DNA of 64,000 nt from Arsenophonus sp046530785. GTDB taxonomy: Bacteria > Pseudomonadota > Gammaproteobacteria > Enterobacterales > Enterobacteriaceae. This document shows positions 52,151 to 64,000 of this stretch, piece after piece (positions within the stretch are counted from its first letter, which is position 1; each line of letters starts with the position of its first letter). The position numbers were made by a program, and so were the translations under genes. The stretch is from the NCBI GenBank assembly GCA_046530785.1, contig JBHEQT010000008.1:21840-85839 (forward strand), in the 5' to 3' direction. A model generated the notes under the pieces. That model made no database searches, had not been told where the DNA came from, and saw nothing but the letters and a program-made list of their open reading frames with translations.

Positions 52151-54152
52151 TTTCAGATATTTTTACTTAATAAGATAGGAATCGTATTAATTAATCAATT
52201 TAGATATTTTAAATCTTTTTATTATCACTAATATATATCTTTTCATTTTTTATATTTTATCTTAATTATTAATTAATAGATAATGAGTAGTATCTGCTGT
52301 TAGCATTATAATACTAACTATTAAAATTTTATAAACTAAATAATTTTAAATTAAAACTGATCAATTTAATTAATTAAATAAAAGAATAAATTAACTTAAT
52401 ATTTAAAAAATAGATTTAGAATTATTTTCTTAAATACTATGTTTATAGTTAGTATCATTACTTTATAAGACTCTTTATTATAAGAGAATAATTTCTTAAT
52501 TAAACTAGAAAAATATTAAAAATATAATATAAACTAAATTATTAATTAATAGGTAATAAGTTTTACTATAAAATTATGGATATATAAATAAGTATAATAA
52601 AATTATTTCTTTTTATAGATATATAATGCAAAAAATATTTTATTAAATAAATTTTATTAAGTTTATTTAATAATATTAAATTATTTTATTTTATAATATT
52701 TATATATCGATCATATGATTTCTTTAATATTTTTATTTATAATAATTAAATAATTAAAATATTAAGTACCGTTTATGCTATTTTATGATTTCATCAAACA
52801 TAAAATAATTAATAAATTTTTAATTTTTATAAATATATTGTTATATGACTTTATTTTTATAAATAAAAGTTTAGTAAAATTTATATTTTAATTATTTGTT
52901 TTAATAAATTTCTTTGTTTATAAAGTTTCTCAAGTAACTTTATATAAGTTACGAACTTTAATTTTTTTTAAAAAATTTCATAGTAAAAATTTTAAATTCA
53001 TACCATATATATGATATGATGAATTTATATTCATGGCTAAAATACTTAATAAGTAGATTTAAATTAACCAATATTTTTTTATTTATAAATTATATAAACT
53101 AATTATAATTAAAAATTTTAAAGTTCTTTATTTTGAAGATAAAATTTTTTATTTGAATCTAAACTTCAAATATTATTCGATATTTTTTGTAAGTACTGTA
53201 GATCAATAATAAAAAATTTATCGATATTACATAAATAAAGAACTCTTTAAATGTAAGATTTATCACTTCTTTATAGAAGATAAATAAAATTCTTTAAGAA
53301 GAAATAATCTTATCTAAGAGAGAATTCTTATATTGAATAATAAAGTTTAATATAAAATTCATTACTGTTTGATTAAACAGGTATTTAATTTGAAAGAATA
53401 TTTTTTAACTATTAATTAAATAACTAAGAAAGATATTAAAATTTTATTAATTCATTTTTCTATAAAATGGATTAATAAAATTTTTTATAAATAAAGGAAA
53501 TATATTGATCAAATATAAATATTTTAGAAAATTATTGAGAATTTACTTATAAAAAATTTTTTATAATCTAATTGAAAATATTTAATAGAAATAAATTTTC
53601 AAAATATCAAATATAATAAGTTCAATATTGAACAATGAAAATAACTTAAATAAATATAAATAAAAATTTTAAATATTCAAATAAATAATGAAATTATAGA
53701 TTTACTTTTGTTTAAATAAGATAAAATCATTATATTTGATTTTATTAAATATTTATTAGTAAATATTTAATAAACTAGATATGATAGATCTTGTGTAGGA
53801 CCTTACAATTAAAATAAAAATTATTTATATCTCATACTTAATGCTTGTAGAAATGATTTATATATCAGTTTATATCTGGTATAGATCATTTTGTGATAAA
53901 ATGAAAATGGTAAAATTAAGAAAACTAAATCTAAATTACTTAAAACTAAAATATAATTTCAAAAATCTAAATCAATCTCTCATAATTAAAAGAGAACCTT
54001 TATAAAGAAATCTTTAAATATAAATCTGAAAAAGAAAATTTAGAAGTAGTAAATCTTTATAAAAGATCTAAGTTTTACTTATTTAATGAAAATTAAATTT
54101 AGTTTAATTTAATTTAAGAAATATAAATTTTGAGAATATATTTTTAATAAAT

Positions 54153-54206
54153 AATCTTACTTTTAAGTAAATTTAAGAGATTTAAACTTACTTAAAAAGT
54201 AAGATT
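54153..54206. repeat. Imperfect inverted repeat, about 25-bp arms
   Basis: AATCTTACTTTT at 54153-54164 and its complement near 54195-54206; arms continue inward with one indel and one mismatch. Confidence 0.6.
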
Positions 54207-55377
54207 CTAAGAAATTAATATTAAATCTAAAACATAATAAATATGTTCTAAAAACTATATAAAATAATATAAATTTATAGTTAAAAAATACTATTTACTA
54301 TAAAAAATATAACATTCCACCATTTTACTTATAACACTAATGAAGTAATTTTTCAAAATGTTGAAATATATTTTGTGGTTGTTTTATTAAATTTCATAAT
54401 ATATAATAAATATATAAAATATATTTATATATAGTTTCGTCTATACTTTTTATTAAAATTTGGATAATATTTCACTAAACGTTAAAATAATAACTTCTAT
54501 ATTACTTAGAATTATCGATAAATCTATTAAAATGGAAAACAAAACTTCCCTTTTCTTTTCTTTATAGTTACTATATCCCGCAGATTCTTTACATACAAAA
54601 TTACGAGCTTTAAACTTTTCAATCTCCTCATACTTTTTGAATATTCTAAACTAATATAAAAAGTGATAGTTGGGATATTATCAATCCGTCTACTACTAAA
54701 TAAAGAAATCTATGCTTTTAAAAGCTAAATTTAAAATCATATTCCTTAATAGTATTATTAACATAAATTATCTATAGATTTATTATTTTTCTGTATCATT
54801 AATACTTTTTAGGTTCTCTCTCCTTAAAGGAGGACATTTTTGTAGCATAGCATTAATAACCGAAAATAAGATTTTTACTATTAAAACTTAATAATAATTG
54901 TTTTTACATAAATATTATCTATTACATATTTTTGATTATCTCAAAAAACTATGATTTATTCTAATCTTACAAAGATAAAAGGTATATTTATGTAGAACTT
55001 ATAATTCACGCATTTTAGAAATTATATATTCTTTATAATCAAATATATATAAATTTTCTAAAATTAAGATTTTTATATTTTCTAATGTATTAAATTTAAA
55101 ATATTCTTTATATATTTTATTTTTTTAATTTCTCTGTTAGAAAGATTGTGGAATATTATTTATCGGTGTTATGAATTGAGAAATAATACAATTATTAATT
55201 TGTAATTTTTATCAAAAATTAATCTTTTGTAATTCTAGTCTTTTTTTTATTTTAGAAGTTTTTACTTATATAAATAAAAAAAATTGACTTTAAGTAACCT
55301 CCCTGAATAACTAAAATCATAAGTATAACTCTTTTTATTTTATATTGAGAATCTCTATTATGGTAAATTTAATTCTT

Positions 55378-55439
55378 AAAAGAAATTTTTTGTTATTAAA
55401 AATAAGAATAAACAGTATATATAATAAAAAATTTCTTTT
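55378..55439. repeat. Inverted repeat, 14-bp arms, 34-base spacer
   Basis: AAAAGAAATTTTTT at 55378-55391 and its exact complement at 55426-55439. Confidence 0.6.
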
Positions 55440-56848
55440 TGATAACTTAATAATATCTCTAGTAGAGTAAATTAAAAAGTTAACAATACCATATATTATT
55501 TAATAAAATAGATAATCTTCAATAACTTAGTTGTATAATTGAAAACAGTATTATATATAATTGTGTTTTGTATTCAGTAAAGATTAATATCTTATCTTAA
55601 AAAAATTTAGATACTTATAACAAAAAAAATATATTAAGTAATGGCTAATAATATATTCGATTATCTTTAAGATAAAATATAAAAAGAATTTTTCTTATTT
55701 TGAAAGAATTAAAAGTTTTATTTTTTATAAAAAGCGATTAGATCAAAGATCTATCAAACAAATATACCGTATACCAATATAAAATACTTTAATGATATAA
55801 AAAATTTCTTTTTAACTTTTACTCAAATTTAAAACTGCTAAAAGCAGAAAATGAGTTTGTAGAAAAATAAAAAATATAATCAGAAAAGAAACTATAAAAT
55901 ATAATGGGATTTTTAATACAAATGAAAGCTATTTTTCTCTTCTTTTTTAAAAAAAATATTGTATTTTTATCAGATTCACTTATTTATTAAAATAATCAAT
56001 AAGTGGGTAGATTGAAAGGTGGAAACAATTTTCGTAATAATTAAATATTTATTCTTGAATATATTTAAGGTATGCAAGAAAAATAGGAAATATTATTCCA
56101 CAAAGTTTTCCTTTCTAATAGTTTTATCTAAAGAAATTTTTTAAATTTAATAATAAGCATTTGATAAATATAAAATAAAGAAAAAGAGGATCACTGCTAA
56201 AATTCTTATTTTATCGACATTTTGTGGGATAACCTTTGAATAACTTAAGAAGGAGATGAGAGAAACAAAGATGATCCAAGACGTTATTTATTAATAAGAA
56301 TGAAATCTTTTATGATATCGAATAAACTTTTAAAAAGATTCAATCGGATATGATAAACTTCTTAGAAAACAAGATGATAAAATCTATTTTTCTATGAATT
56401 AAAATTCAATCTTAGATTTTTCTAAAATTTTTAAAGTGACCATTGTATTCAATACAGAAATAAAATCACTTTTCAATAGATTTTTATTTAAAAAAAAACG
56501 ATAAAAATCAACATATAACTGAAACTATCCTAATTTTTGATGAATTTGTCAAATAAAATCCCAAGTCATTTAGATGTACCTTTTAGATTATTAAAGTCAT
56601 TGACTAGATTGTTTTTTAGTAAGATTTGGTATTATTTTTCTTAAAATTTCTCTCATCAACGAGATATGGTTTAAATCCTAATAGGAAGAATATTAACGAG
56701 TGTTGATGTTTTTTATCAGTACGCTTACTTATAGTTAAAAGAATTTTTCGGAGTGGATTTTCATTAGAAAAATATAAAATAATTAAAAAAGTAAAGGTTA
56801 TATTATCCAGAAGTTTTAAAATATAAATATAGGTACAGAAATAACTTT

Positions 56849-56880
56849 AAAGATAATTGGAATTAGTACAATTATCTTTT
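56849..56880 (+). terminator. Orphan terminator-like hairpin
   Basis: 11-bp stem AAAGATAATTG/CAATTATCTTT, 9-base loop, then TTCGG and ACTTTTCC. No gene nearby. Confidence 0.3.
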
Positions 56881-58572
56881 TCGGAACTTTTCCTCCAAAA
56901 TAAAATTACCATAAATAATTTTAATATTATTTGCTTATGGTTTTACCTTTTACTAAAATATAGCGATAAAAAGAAAATATCTAAAACCCTAAATGAAATT
57001 TATTAAGATACTAAATATTGTAACATTAAATAGAAAAATTTTAATTTTAAGTCGATTTTAATAATGAACTTATTCATTCTATTAAGGTAAAAAAGAAATT
57101 ATTCTGCTTTGTTACCTATATTTTAATATAAAGACTACAAATTTTTCTTTTTTATACCCATAAAACCAATTCAACGATTTTTAGAAGAATCTTGACAATA
57201 ATAATGATCATAAGAAAGGGTATCATTTTCCTACCACTACTGTTTTCTAGCACCGTGATTTTCATTTGGAATAATAAAAATGAATGTTTGAACAGGTGTA
57301 TATAAGTTTCATGAATACCAAAATTTAATCAAGTTTTCTATACAGGGAAGTTTTGGAAAAGAATTTTTGTAATATTTTTTAATACGAAAGTTTTTATATT
57401 TTTATAACGATTTTAATTCTAAAAATCCTGGATTTATGATGACTATTAATAAATATCTTCATCTACATAGAATTGATTCATCTCACCCACTTTAATTATA
57501 GGATAAAATAAAAAATTTCCTGAATTTATTTCCTTTAGTAAGTTAGGGTAAGAGCGAACTAAAACAAAGAAACGAAAGTAAAAGAAGAATATATCTCGTC
57601 AATTTTAGCACACAGTTAAAGTTATTAGGTATTTTTCAAATAGGGATATAAAAATATCTAAGTATTAATTTTAAATTTAAAATCTGAATTTTTTTATATT
57701 AATGAGACTTTTTGACTTGTTCTTAAAAATTCATAATTTTTATATATTGACGTATTAAATGCTAAAATTATAATCAATAAATACGTCACTAAAACTTTTA
57801 AAAACATTAATACTAGGATTATAAAAGCATCAAAGCTATTCTTATAGATAGGCAATATTTCTGATCATCCTAAAATTAAGATTCATCCAGTAAAATATGC
57901 TCAAAACGATATAACGTATGTGTATTTTTGATAGGAAAACTCATCCAAAAAGATGACTCGAACAAGACCACTATGGGAAAGAAAAATCAAAACGATATTC
58001 TGTGATTATACAAATTAGCTTTAAAAAATGGCTAATTCTACATTTTATGGAATATAGTAAATTATAAACAAAGTTGTAGAGAAAAAGGATACAAAAAATA
58101 AAATTGTATTTCCGATATTTTTTGAGATACGGAGATTCGCAAAGCTTTTATATCGATTAAGACAATTACTATTTTCTTTACTAAAAGTAGTAGTTAAATA
58201 CTGTTTAACCTTTCTCAATTAACCTAAAAAATATCAGATAGATGTTAATCTATATACTTCTTCCTATAACTATTCGATTTCTCATATTGAAAGTAATTAC
58301 ATTAAAAAGCGGTACTGGTAATATCAGGTTGAATTGATTATTAATAAGAAAAACTCTGAATTATGCAATCGATTATAAACTTGTCATTAAAGAATTTATA
58401 ATTCGCTTTTCCTTATTTTGTTTAAAAAATAAAATCTATTCTAATCTAAATATTTTTACTTAAAGAAAATAAATATAATATAAAACATATAACAATTATA
58501 GTTTAAAATGATACTTATTATCGGAAGTCTTCTAAAGACTGCCTCATATATGACAATATGGTGCGGAACGAT

Positions 58573-58600
58573 ATGATTAGTCGAAAATTCGACTAATCAT
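58573..58600. repeat. Palindrome, 13-bp arms, 2-base spacer
   Basis: ATGATTAGTCGAA and its complement; relatively rich in G+C for this region. Confidence 0.75.
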
Positions 58601-60837
58601 TCTGAACTTTATGTTGCTAAACTTTTTTAGAGCAACAGAAAATAGGTAACCATATAATATTAAAAATCAATAGGAATAAAATAAATTAGATAAAATTCAC
58701 TTCCAGATTTTATCCGGATAATAGAATTTGACTATCCCTGTTATTTTAATGTAGAAATAAAAAAGAAATTAGCAAAGTGAACCCAGAAAATATTTATCAT
58801 TATAACTTAAATTTTAAAGGTTAACTTGTCGAAGTCCTCTGAATAGGTAAAGAATAAAAATCTTAACTGACTAAATTAAAAGTTACATTGTGCTACATTA
58901 ACAAAATAAGATATTAATATCTTTCTTCGAAATTAATGGTGATAAAGAAGCTGGTTTAATTAATTTCGCGATGAATACTATACTATCTAAAGGAATATCG
59001 TTGTTGCATTAAATCTATTATATTAGAATTGAATACTTTTAATATTAAAAGTATGATTATTAAAATCACGTATACAACTCTTGTTGTTAAATATCTCTTA
59101 CGTTTCGATATATTATAAAATTCAAATCTGTTTTGCCCTACCCTTGGAAAAGATATGAAATTTCATATATAGAAAATAATTCTTTATTTTCTTCTAAAAA
59201 AAAGAATATCATTCGTTGAATAACTTTTTTCTTACAAGCGGAAACCATTTTTTAATCACAGATAAATAATTAATTATTTTTTATATAAATTATTTATTTA
59301 AATAAATAATAATGAATAATACTGAAAAATTGAAGGATTTCACATCATTTTTCCATCTTGGAATTTAATGCTATCCTATTTGTCCGTTTATTTAGTATTT
59401 TTTGTAAAATTTATCGTTTTGTTAAATCAATACTTTAATTGAATATGAAATTTAACTGTTGATTTTATCAATCATTCATGAAAAAGGATTTTAGATGGAG
59501 AAAAAAATAAAATAATAAAATAGGATATATAATATTATCTCATTAAAATAATTAAAAGTATCAATATATAGAGAAAATTTCTTATTTGTACAAATCGTAC
59601 AAATTTTTGAAAATAAAATCAATAGAAAAATGATTTAAAATATCCAGGATATAAAACAAGTTTTTTAAATTTCTTAAAATGAGTAAACTTATTAATTACT
59701 TAAAAATTCGATAAGATGAAAGAATATAAAAAATTTAATCATTTTAATCCAATCTATAAATTGGAAGATAAAAGATTTTTTTTCATATTTTAATGGATTT
59801 TATTAAACTATTCATTTCGTAGATTATTTTCATATAATGAACACATTAGTGAAATAGGAAGAGAATAGATTATTAATCATAATCATCTTAGTTTAAGTTG
59901 ATCAAAAATCTATAGAATATATCTCTCCTGGAGATCTTGTTTATTCTTTTCTATATAATAGAAAAAAGATTTAATTACTTGAATTAAATTATAGAAAAAA
60001 GTTTCTATTAATATATGGAGTTTTATTAACTAGGATCTGAAAATATTTTCAGTAAAGTTAATTTCTGATAAAAATAAAAGTGGAAATTTTTTCGATAATA
60101 GAAAAAAGTATCTTCTTTATTTATTTCATATTTTACCTTTAAATATTGAACATTGTATCATCTACAGAATATTAAAAAACTTTAAACTACCAATAAATAT
60201 ATTGTATCTAGTGAAAAAATTAATAAATCTATTAGTAGAATACCCTTCATTTTCCCTATTATATGAATAGAAATTCTATTTCTAAGATTTAATAATCTTC
60301 AATTGCTAAACTATAATTAATAAATAATATTAGAGGTTTATTTTAGAATAGGTTATTATGCAATTCATTAACTTATTCTAATTGAATAAAGATCAACCAA
60401 AAATTAAGATAAAAAATCTCTTCTCGAAATAATAAAAATAGAAGTTTAAAATGATTGATACTTTCAATGATTTTTTTTAAAATTAAAAATACATTTTTTA
60501 TATATTAAAATATCGATATCTTAAGAATTTTATATATAAAGGGAAAGGTGTATTGAAAAAGGAAAGAACAGTATGTAGTTAAAAATAAAAATATCTGATA
60601 AAATTAAAAGAAACTAGAAAAAGCGATCTCTGTTTGTTAAATAAGATTCATTTGGGTATTAAAGAGATAGAAAGGAAATTAAATAAATGTAGAATTACAG
60701 TTTTATAATTCTTTTAGAAAGAATTACCTTTTAATTCGAAAAGAAATAAAAGATAGATTTTTGTTTTGTTAAAAGAAAACTAGAAACAAGTGAAGTAGTT
60801 TAAGTTATAGATAATTAATTTGAACTTATTGATTACT

Positions 60838-60867
60838 TTTTATCATGAAATTAATTTCATGATAAAA
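60838..60867. repeat. Perfect 30-nt palindrome after tRNA-Arg(UCU)
   Basis: 15-base arms without spacer (half site TTTTATCATGAAATT minus its first T), 25 bases beyond the tRNA 3' end. It may shape the tRNA 3' end or stop transcription, although on the tRNA strand the T run precedes rather than follows it. Confidence 0.7.
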
Positions 60868-60891
60868 TATATAATTTATTGATTTTATTGA

Positions 60892-60965
60892 CACGCCCTA
60901 CAGGATTCGAACCTGTGACCAACGACTTAGAAGGCCGTTACTCTATCCAGCTGAGCTAAGGGCGC
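60892..60965 (-). tRNA. argU: tRNA-Arg(UCU)
   Basis: A 74-nt cloverleaf without CCA (TCA follows the G discriminator base). Acceptor GCGCCCT/AGGGCGT, so the first pair is G-U rather than G-C. D arm AGCTCAGCTGGATAGAG, anticodon loop CTTCTAA gives anticodon TCT, T arm CAGGTTCGAATCCTG. It is close to E. coli argU and lies next to folD as in E. coli. It decodes AGA and AGG, the arginine codons favoured in A+T-rich genomes, so it should be essential here. Confidence 0.95.
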
Positions 60966-61007
60966 GTTTATAAAGCTTTATTTATTTAATAATAAATAAT
61001 TTCGTAA

Positions 61008-61035
61008 ATTATACGATTACTAAATATTGAGTCAA
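61008..61035 (-). promoter_or_regulatory. Sigma-70 promoter of tRNA-Arg(UCU)
   Basis: On the minus strand TTGACT (61035-61030), 16-base spacer, TATAAT (61013-61008), a perfect -10 and a near-perfect -35, about 42 bases upstream of the tRNA 5' end. It is the best promoter match I found in the window. Confidence 0.75.
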
Positions 61036-61101
61036 CGTCTTTTTAGTAAAATTATCTTATTTGTTTATTTTATTAAACGTTTATATGGATTAATTAAATA
61101 A

Positions 61102-61974
61102 ATGTCAGCAAAAATTATTGATGGAAAAATGATTTCCGAAATAATCAGAGAAAAAATTGCAGAAAAAGTTAAATTTAGAATTTCATTAGGTAAGCGAGCC
61201 CCTGGGCTTGCAGTTATTTTAGTTGGTAATGATCCTTCTTCACAAATCTATGTGAATAGCAAACGTCGAACATGTGAAGCTGTTGGTTTTGTTTCTCGAT
61301 CATATGATTTATCAGAGAACATCACTGAGTCTAAACTTTTAAAATTAATTAATCAACTTAATAACGATAAGGAAATTGATGGGATCTTGGTTCAATTACC
61401 TTTACCGAAGATTATCAATTATATTAATATATTAGAGTGTATACATCCAAATAAAGATGTTGATGGTTTTCATCCTTATAATATAGGTCGTCTTTGTCAG
61501 GGAATACCAAGACTACGCCCTTGTACACCGCATGGTATTATTACCTTACTTGAATACTACCAGATTAATTTAGTTGGTTTAAATGCTGTTATCATTGGTG
61601 CTTCAAATATTGTAGGTCGCCCTATGAGCCTAGAATTGCTACTTTCCGGTTATACAACTACTGTCGCTCATCATTTTACTATTAATTTACGTCATTATGT
61701 AAAGCAGGCTGATTTACTAATTGTGGCTATTGGTAAAGCAAATTTTATTCCAGGAGAATGGATAAACCCTGGCGCTATTGTTATAGATGTAGGAATTAAT
61801 CGTTTAGAAAATGGAAAAATTACTGGAGATGTTTGTTATCAAGAAGCACGGAAACGCGCTAGTTGGATAACCCCTGTTCCTGGTGGCATTGGCCCAATGA
61901 CAGTAGCTATCTTAATGCAAAATACCTTAAAAGCTTGTGAGGAATATCATGATAATGATCATTTTAATAAATAG
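61102..61974 (+). CDS. folD: Methylenetetrahydrofolate dehydrogenase/cyclohydrolase
   Basis: Bifunctional: oxidises 5,10-methylene-THF with NADP and hydrolyses 5,10-methenyl-THF to 10-formyl-THF, feeding purine and formyl-Met synthesis. It has 290 residues (E. coli 288). Tyr50-x-x-x-Lys54 of the active site (IYVNSKRRTC), VQLPLPK near 97-103, Asp121 in KDVDGFHP, the cofactor loop VIIGASNIVGRPMS near 161-174, and PVPGGIGPMTVAILMQNT near the C-terminus are intact. ATG start with no clear ribosome site. Confidence 0.97.
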   Translation: MSAKIIDGKMISEIIREKIAEKVKFRISLGKRAPGLAVILVGNDPSSQIYVNSKRRTCEAVGFVSRSYDLSENITESKLLKLINQLNNDKEIDGILVQLPLPKIINYINILECIHPNKDVDGFHPYNIGRLCQGIPRLRPCTPHGIITLLEYYQINLVGLNAVIIGASNIVGRPMSLELLLSGYTTTVAHHFTINLRHYVKQADLLIVAIGKANFIPGEWINPGAIVIDVGINRLENGKITGDVCYQEARKRASWITPVPGGIGPMTVAILMQNTLKACEEYHDNDHFNK

Positions 61975-64000
61975 TGGAAAATTAATAGAAGATTATATAC
62001 TGATATCCATTTTTTAACATAAAATATGATTTATTGAAATTGTAAGATTTGATTAAAAGTAATATTAAACAAACAAAATTTTTATTGTCAAGACAATTAT
62101 AAATATAATTAGAATGTTGAAATCCGTAAATGTTATAAAATTAAAGATAAAAATTATCTTCTTATCTAAAAATAATTACTAATTAAATAGTAACTATAAA
62201 AAAAATTTATCTACTATTTTATCTAGTAAATAAAATTATGGAATACAAATATTTTAAAAATTTTAAATTTTTCTCCAATATACAGAAAATAATATTATTA
62301 TCAATCTAATTTATATTTTCAAAAAATTTTTACAATTAAAATATATAGTAATACTATTATATTTATAGAATATATCAATTAATTTTTTAAATTTAAAATA
62401 ATTTTGTAATCTTTAATATAATATTTTTGTATTTTACTCTTTTTGTAGATTTTGTAACAAAATTTTTATTGGTAAATTTTGGTATTTTTTATTCTTTACC
62501 CTTACCAACGTTTAAGTAAAAAATTATTAAACTTATTCTTCATTATAGTAACTCTTTAAATGGTTATTTATTTACCCGTTAATTATAAATTTATCGATTA
62601 ATCGTCAGGATGATATTTATATCTAAGATATCATATTTAAAATTCATATCAATATCAGATACTCTTACTAGTTTAATCGAAAATAATGATCTTTTATCTA
62701 AAGATAATTTACTTTTAATACTGATAATTTATCTTACTGTAAACATCTTAAAATTTAATATAAACGATTAAATATTTTATCATCTAGAACGGTAAATCGA
62801 ATTAATGACCAATAGTTCATCTATTTAAAACAGAATTTTTATCAATTATCACCTATTCTGGATTATAGATTTATCTATTAACTATCTTATAATTTGTTAA
62901 TTTAAAGTTATTTAATCATTAATCTCAATTTTTAACAAAACAGTAACCATTTTAAATTTAAATTTATTTCATAAAGGTTATTAAATGGTGATATCAGATA
63001 AAAATTTCGATTTTTTATTAGAAATATAAGAGAACTATAGGAAAATATTTTAAAATAAATAGAAATTATTATCTTTTATTACAATCGATATTTTTCAATA
63101 ATTTCATCAAAAACTGTTTCAAATATTAACAGCGAATAAATTCTAATTTTCGCTATTTATAATTGAATTTTTAATTCTAGATGATGAGTTTTGTGATTTT
63201 TAAAAATCGAATTAACTTTATCTTTATTTGAACTAAAAAAAGAATATATTGTTATATTTAGCTATATTAATAAATAGAATTGAGAAGAATTTTTTATTAT
63301 ATTTTTAAAAAAATTATATTTATATTTCTATTACTTGTGTAAGGTCAAACAAAATAATAAAAATTACAAATAGAGTGAACTTTATTTTTAAAGAAAGTAT
63401 AGTAATTGGAGCAATATTGAACACGTTTATTTTATGATTAATTTAATGATAAAAACTTAAAAACAATGAAATTTAGATATATTTTTAATAATATGAGATA
63501 TATTCCCTAAGCGATTATTACGGAATTATTTTATTTTTTAAAATTATAAAATTTTATCATTATTGAAAAGTAGATTTCTTAAATAAGAAGAATATATACC
63601 AAAACGTTTAGTTATACAAATTAATACTTTAAAGAATTTCTAATAATAAAAACAAAATTTTGATATTAAATTCCTGGTTGCAATTTTCTTAGATTATTGA
63701 TTTTCATCAATATACAAAATGAAATGAAAATAAATGTATTAAATATAAAAAGAAATGATCAAGGTAAATATATCAATCTTCTCCTTTGAATAGGATTCAA
63801 ATTTAAATAAAGCTTTATGTTTTTTATTTTTTTTTTAAAAAAGGATTCATTAAATTTGAAAAGGTATATAATAATCTTTATTAAATTACATGCCTTTTAC
63901 ACAAGATCAAAATAAAATATCTTATATAATAAGTTATTCATATGAAATCTAAATAATTATTTATAACCTAATAAAAAATTTGCAAAGATTGATAATAATA
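61975..64000. other. A+T-rich stretch after folD
   Basis: Apart from a probable ybcJ trace at 62030-62100, no gene or fossil can be read to the end of the window. Confidence 0.5.
62030..62100 (+). pseudogene. ybcJ: Probable ybcJ fossil (S4-like RNA-binding protein)
   Basis: Seen: soon after folD on the same strand, I-E-I or L-stop-D-L-I-K-S-N-I-K-Q-T-K-F-L-L-S, against the YbcJ family segment V-E-L-C-D-L-L-K-L...G-A-Q-A-K-T-V-I-S with about five codons lost and one frame change. Known: folD and ybcJ are adjacent in E. coli. Only this segment is readable, so the call leans on synteny. Confidence 0.33.

Larger units (their letters stand above)
52151..60837. other. 8.7 kb gene desert
   Basis: The longest empty stretch. 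Features seen: imperfect long inverted repeat 54153-54206, inverted repeat 55378-55439, hairpin 56849-56879 with an 11-bp stem and T-rich tail, palindrome 58573-58600, and short G+C-richer spots near 54575, 57230-57265, 57950-57975 and 58540-58575 that may be the last traces of genes. None could be identified. Confidence 0.5.

Noticed and set aside
60838..60867. Palindrome as a classic terminator for tRNA-Arg(UCU)
   Set aside because: On the tRNA strand the T-rich side comes before the stem, not after it, so it is listed as a repeat only.
1..64000. CRISPR arrays, insertion sequences, prophage, riboswitches, rRNA, tmRNA, RNase P RNA or 4.5S RNA
   Set aside because: No regularly spaced repeats, transposase frames, terminal repeats or the conserved cores of these RNAs were seen on either strand by eye; a covariance-model search would be decisive.

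Overview
The window looks like part of the chromosome of a long-term, host-restricted gammaproteobacterial endosymbiont of the order Enterobacterales. The reasons are the close resemblance of every intact protein to its E. coli counterpart, the enteric gene order, the extreme A+T richness (intergenic DNA looks well over 80% A+T by eye), and a very low gene density. I find 20 apparently intact protein genes, one gene broken by a single internal stop (ruvX/yqgF) and three tRNAs. Together they fill only about 30% of the 64 kb. No insertion sequence, prophage, CRISPR array, rRNA or plasmid-type gene is visible. I cannot name the species; the profile would fit a blood-feeder or sap-feeder symbiont of the Sodalis/Arsenophonus/Providencia type, but that is inference.

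Layout: (1) 1.0-6.8 kb, minus strand: alaS, csrA, tRNA-Ser(GCU), tRNA-Arg(ACG), gshA and a luxS fossil, which is the E. coli order. (2) 10.3-12.6 kb, minus: proBA. (3) 18.7-19.3 kb: gmhA, with a possible divergent fadE fossil. (4) 23.5-27.8 kb, plus: rsmE fossil, gshB, yqgE fossil, ruvX (interrupted), yggS, proC, yggT, then a possible rdgB fossil. (5) 34.4-36.7 kb, minus: yibN, secB, gpsA and a possible cysE fossil. (6) 37.8-46.2 kb: tdh and kbl fossils divergent from hldD-waaF-waaC, then divergent waaA and coaD. (7) 49.2-52.1 kb, minus: waaQ fossil, waaG, waaP fossil. (8) 60.9-62.1 kb: tRNA-Arg(UCU), folD and a probable ybcJ fossil. Deserts of 2-10 kb separate the blocks.

Functionally the survivors keep proline synthesis complete (proB, proA, proC), glutathione synthesis complete (gshA, gshB), and LPS inner-core assembly (gmhA, hldD, waaA, waaC, waaF, waaG). 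They also keep glycerol-3-phosphate (gpsA), CoA (coaD) and one-carbon folate metabolism (folD), protein export (secB, yggT, yibN), and translation and its regulation (alaS, csrA, tRNAs).

The main discovery is that the deserts are not featureless. Where E. coli synteny predicts a lost gene, I can still read heavily frameshifted, stop-riddled traces of it in the expected place and strand: waaP, waaQ, rsmE, luxS, yqgE, kbl and tdh, and more weakly ybcJ, cysE, rdgB and fadE. The chromosome therefore seems to decay by point mutation and small indels while keeping its ancestral spacing. The deserts also carry many perfect or near-perfect inverted repeats, the longest a 56-nt uninterrupted palindrome at 33914-33969, and several orphan intrinsic-terminator shapes far from any gene. 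At least one hairpin lies inside the former body of a dead gene, so they are not simply leftover terminators.
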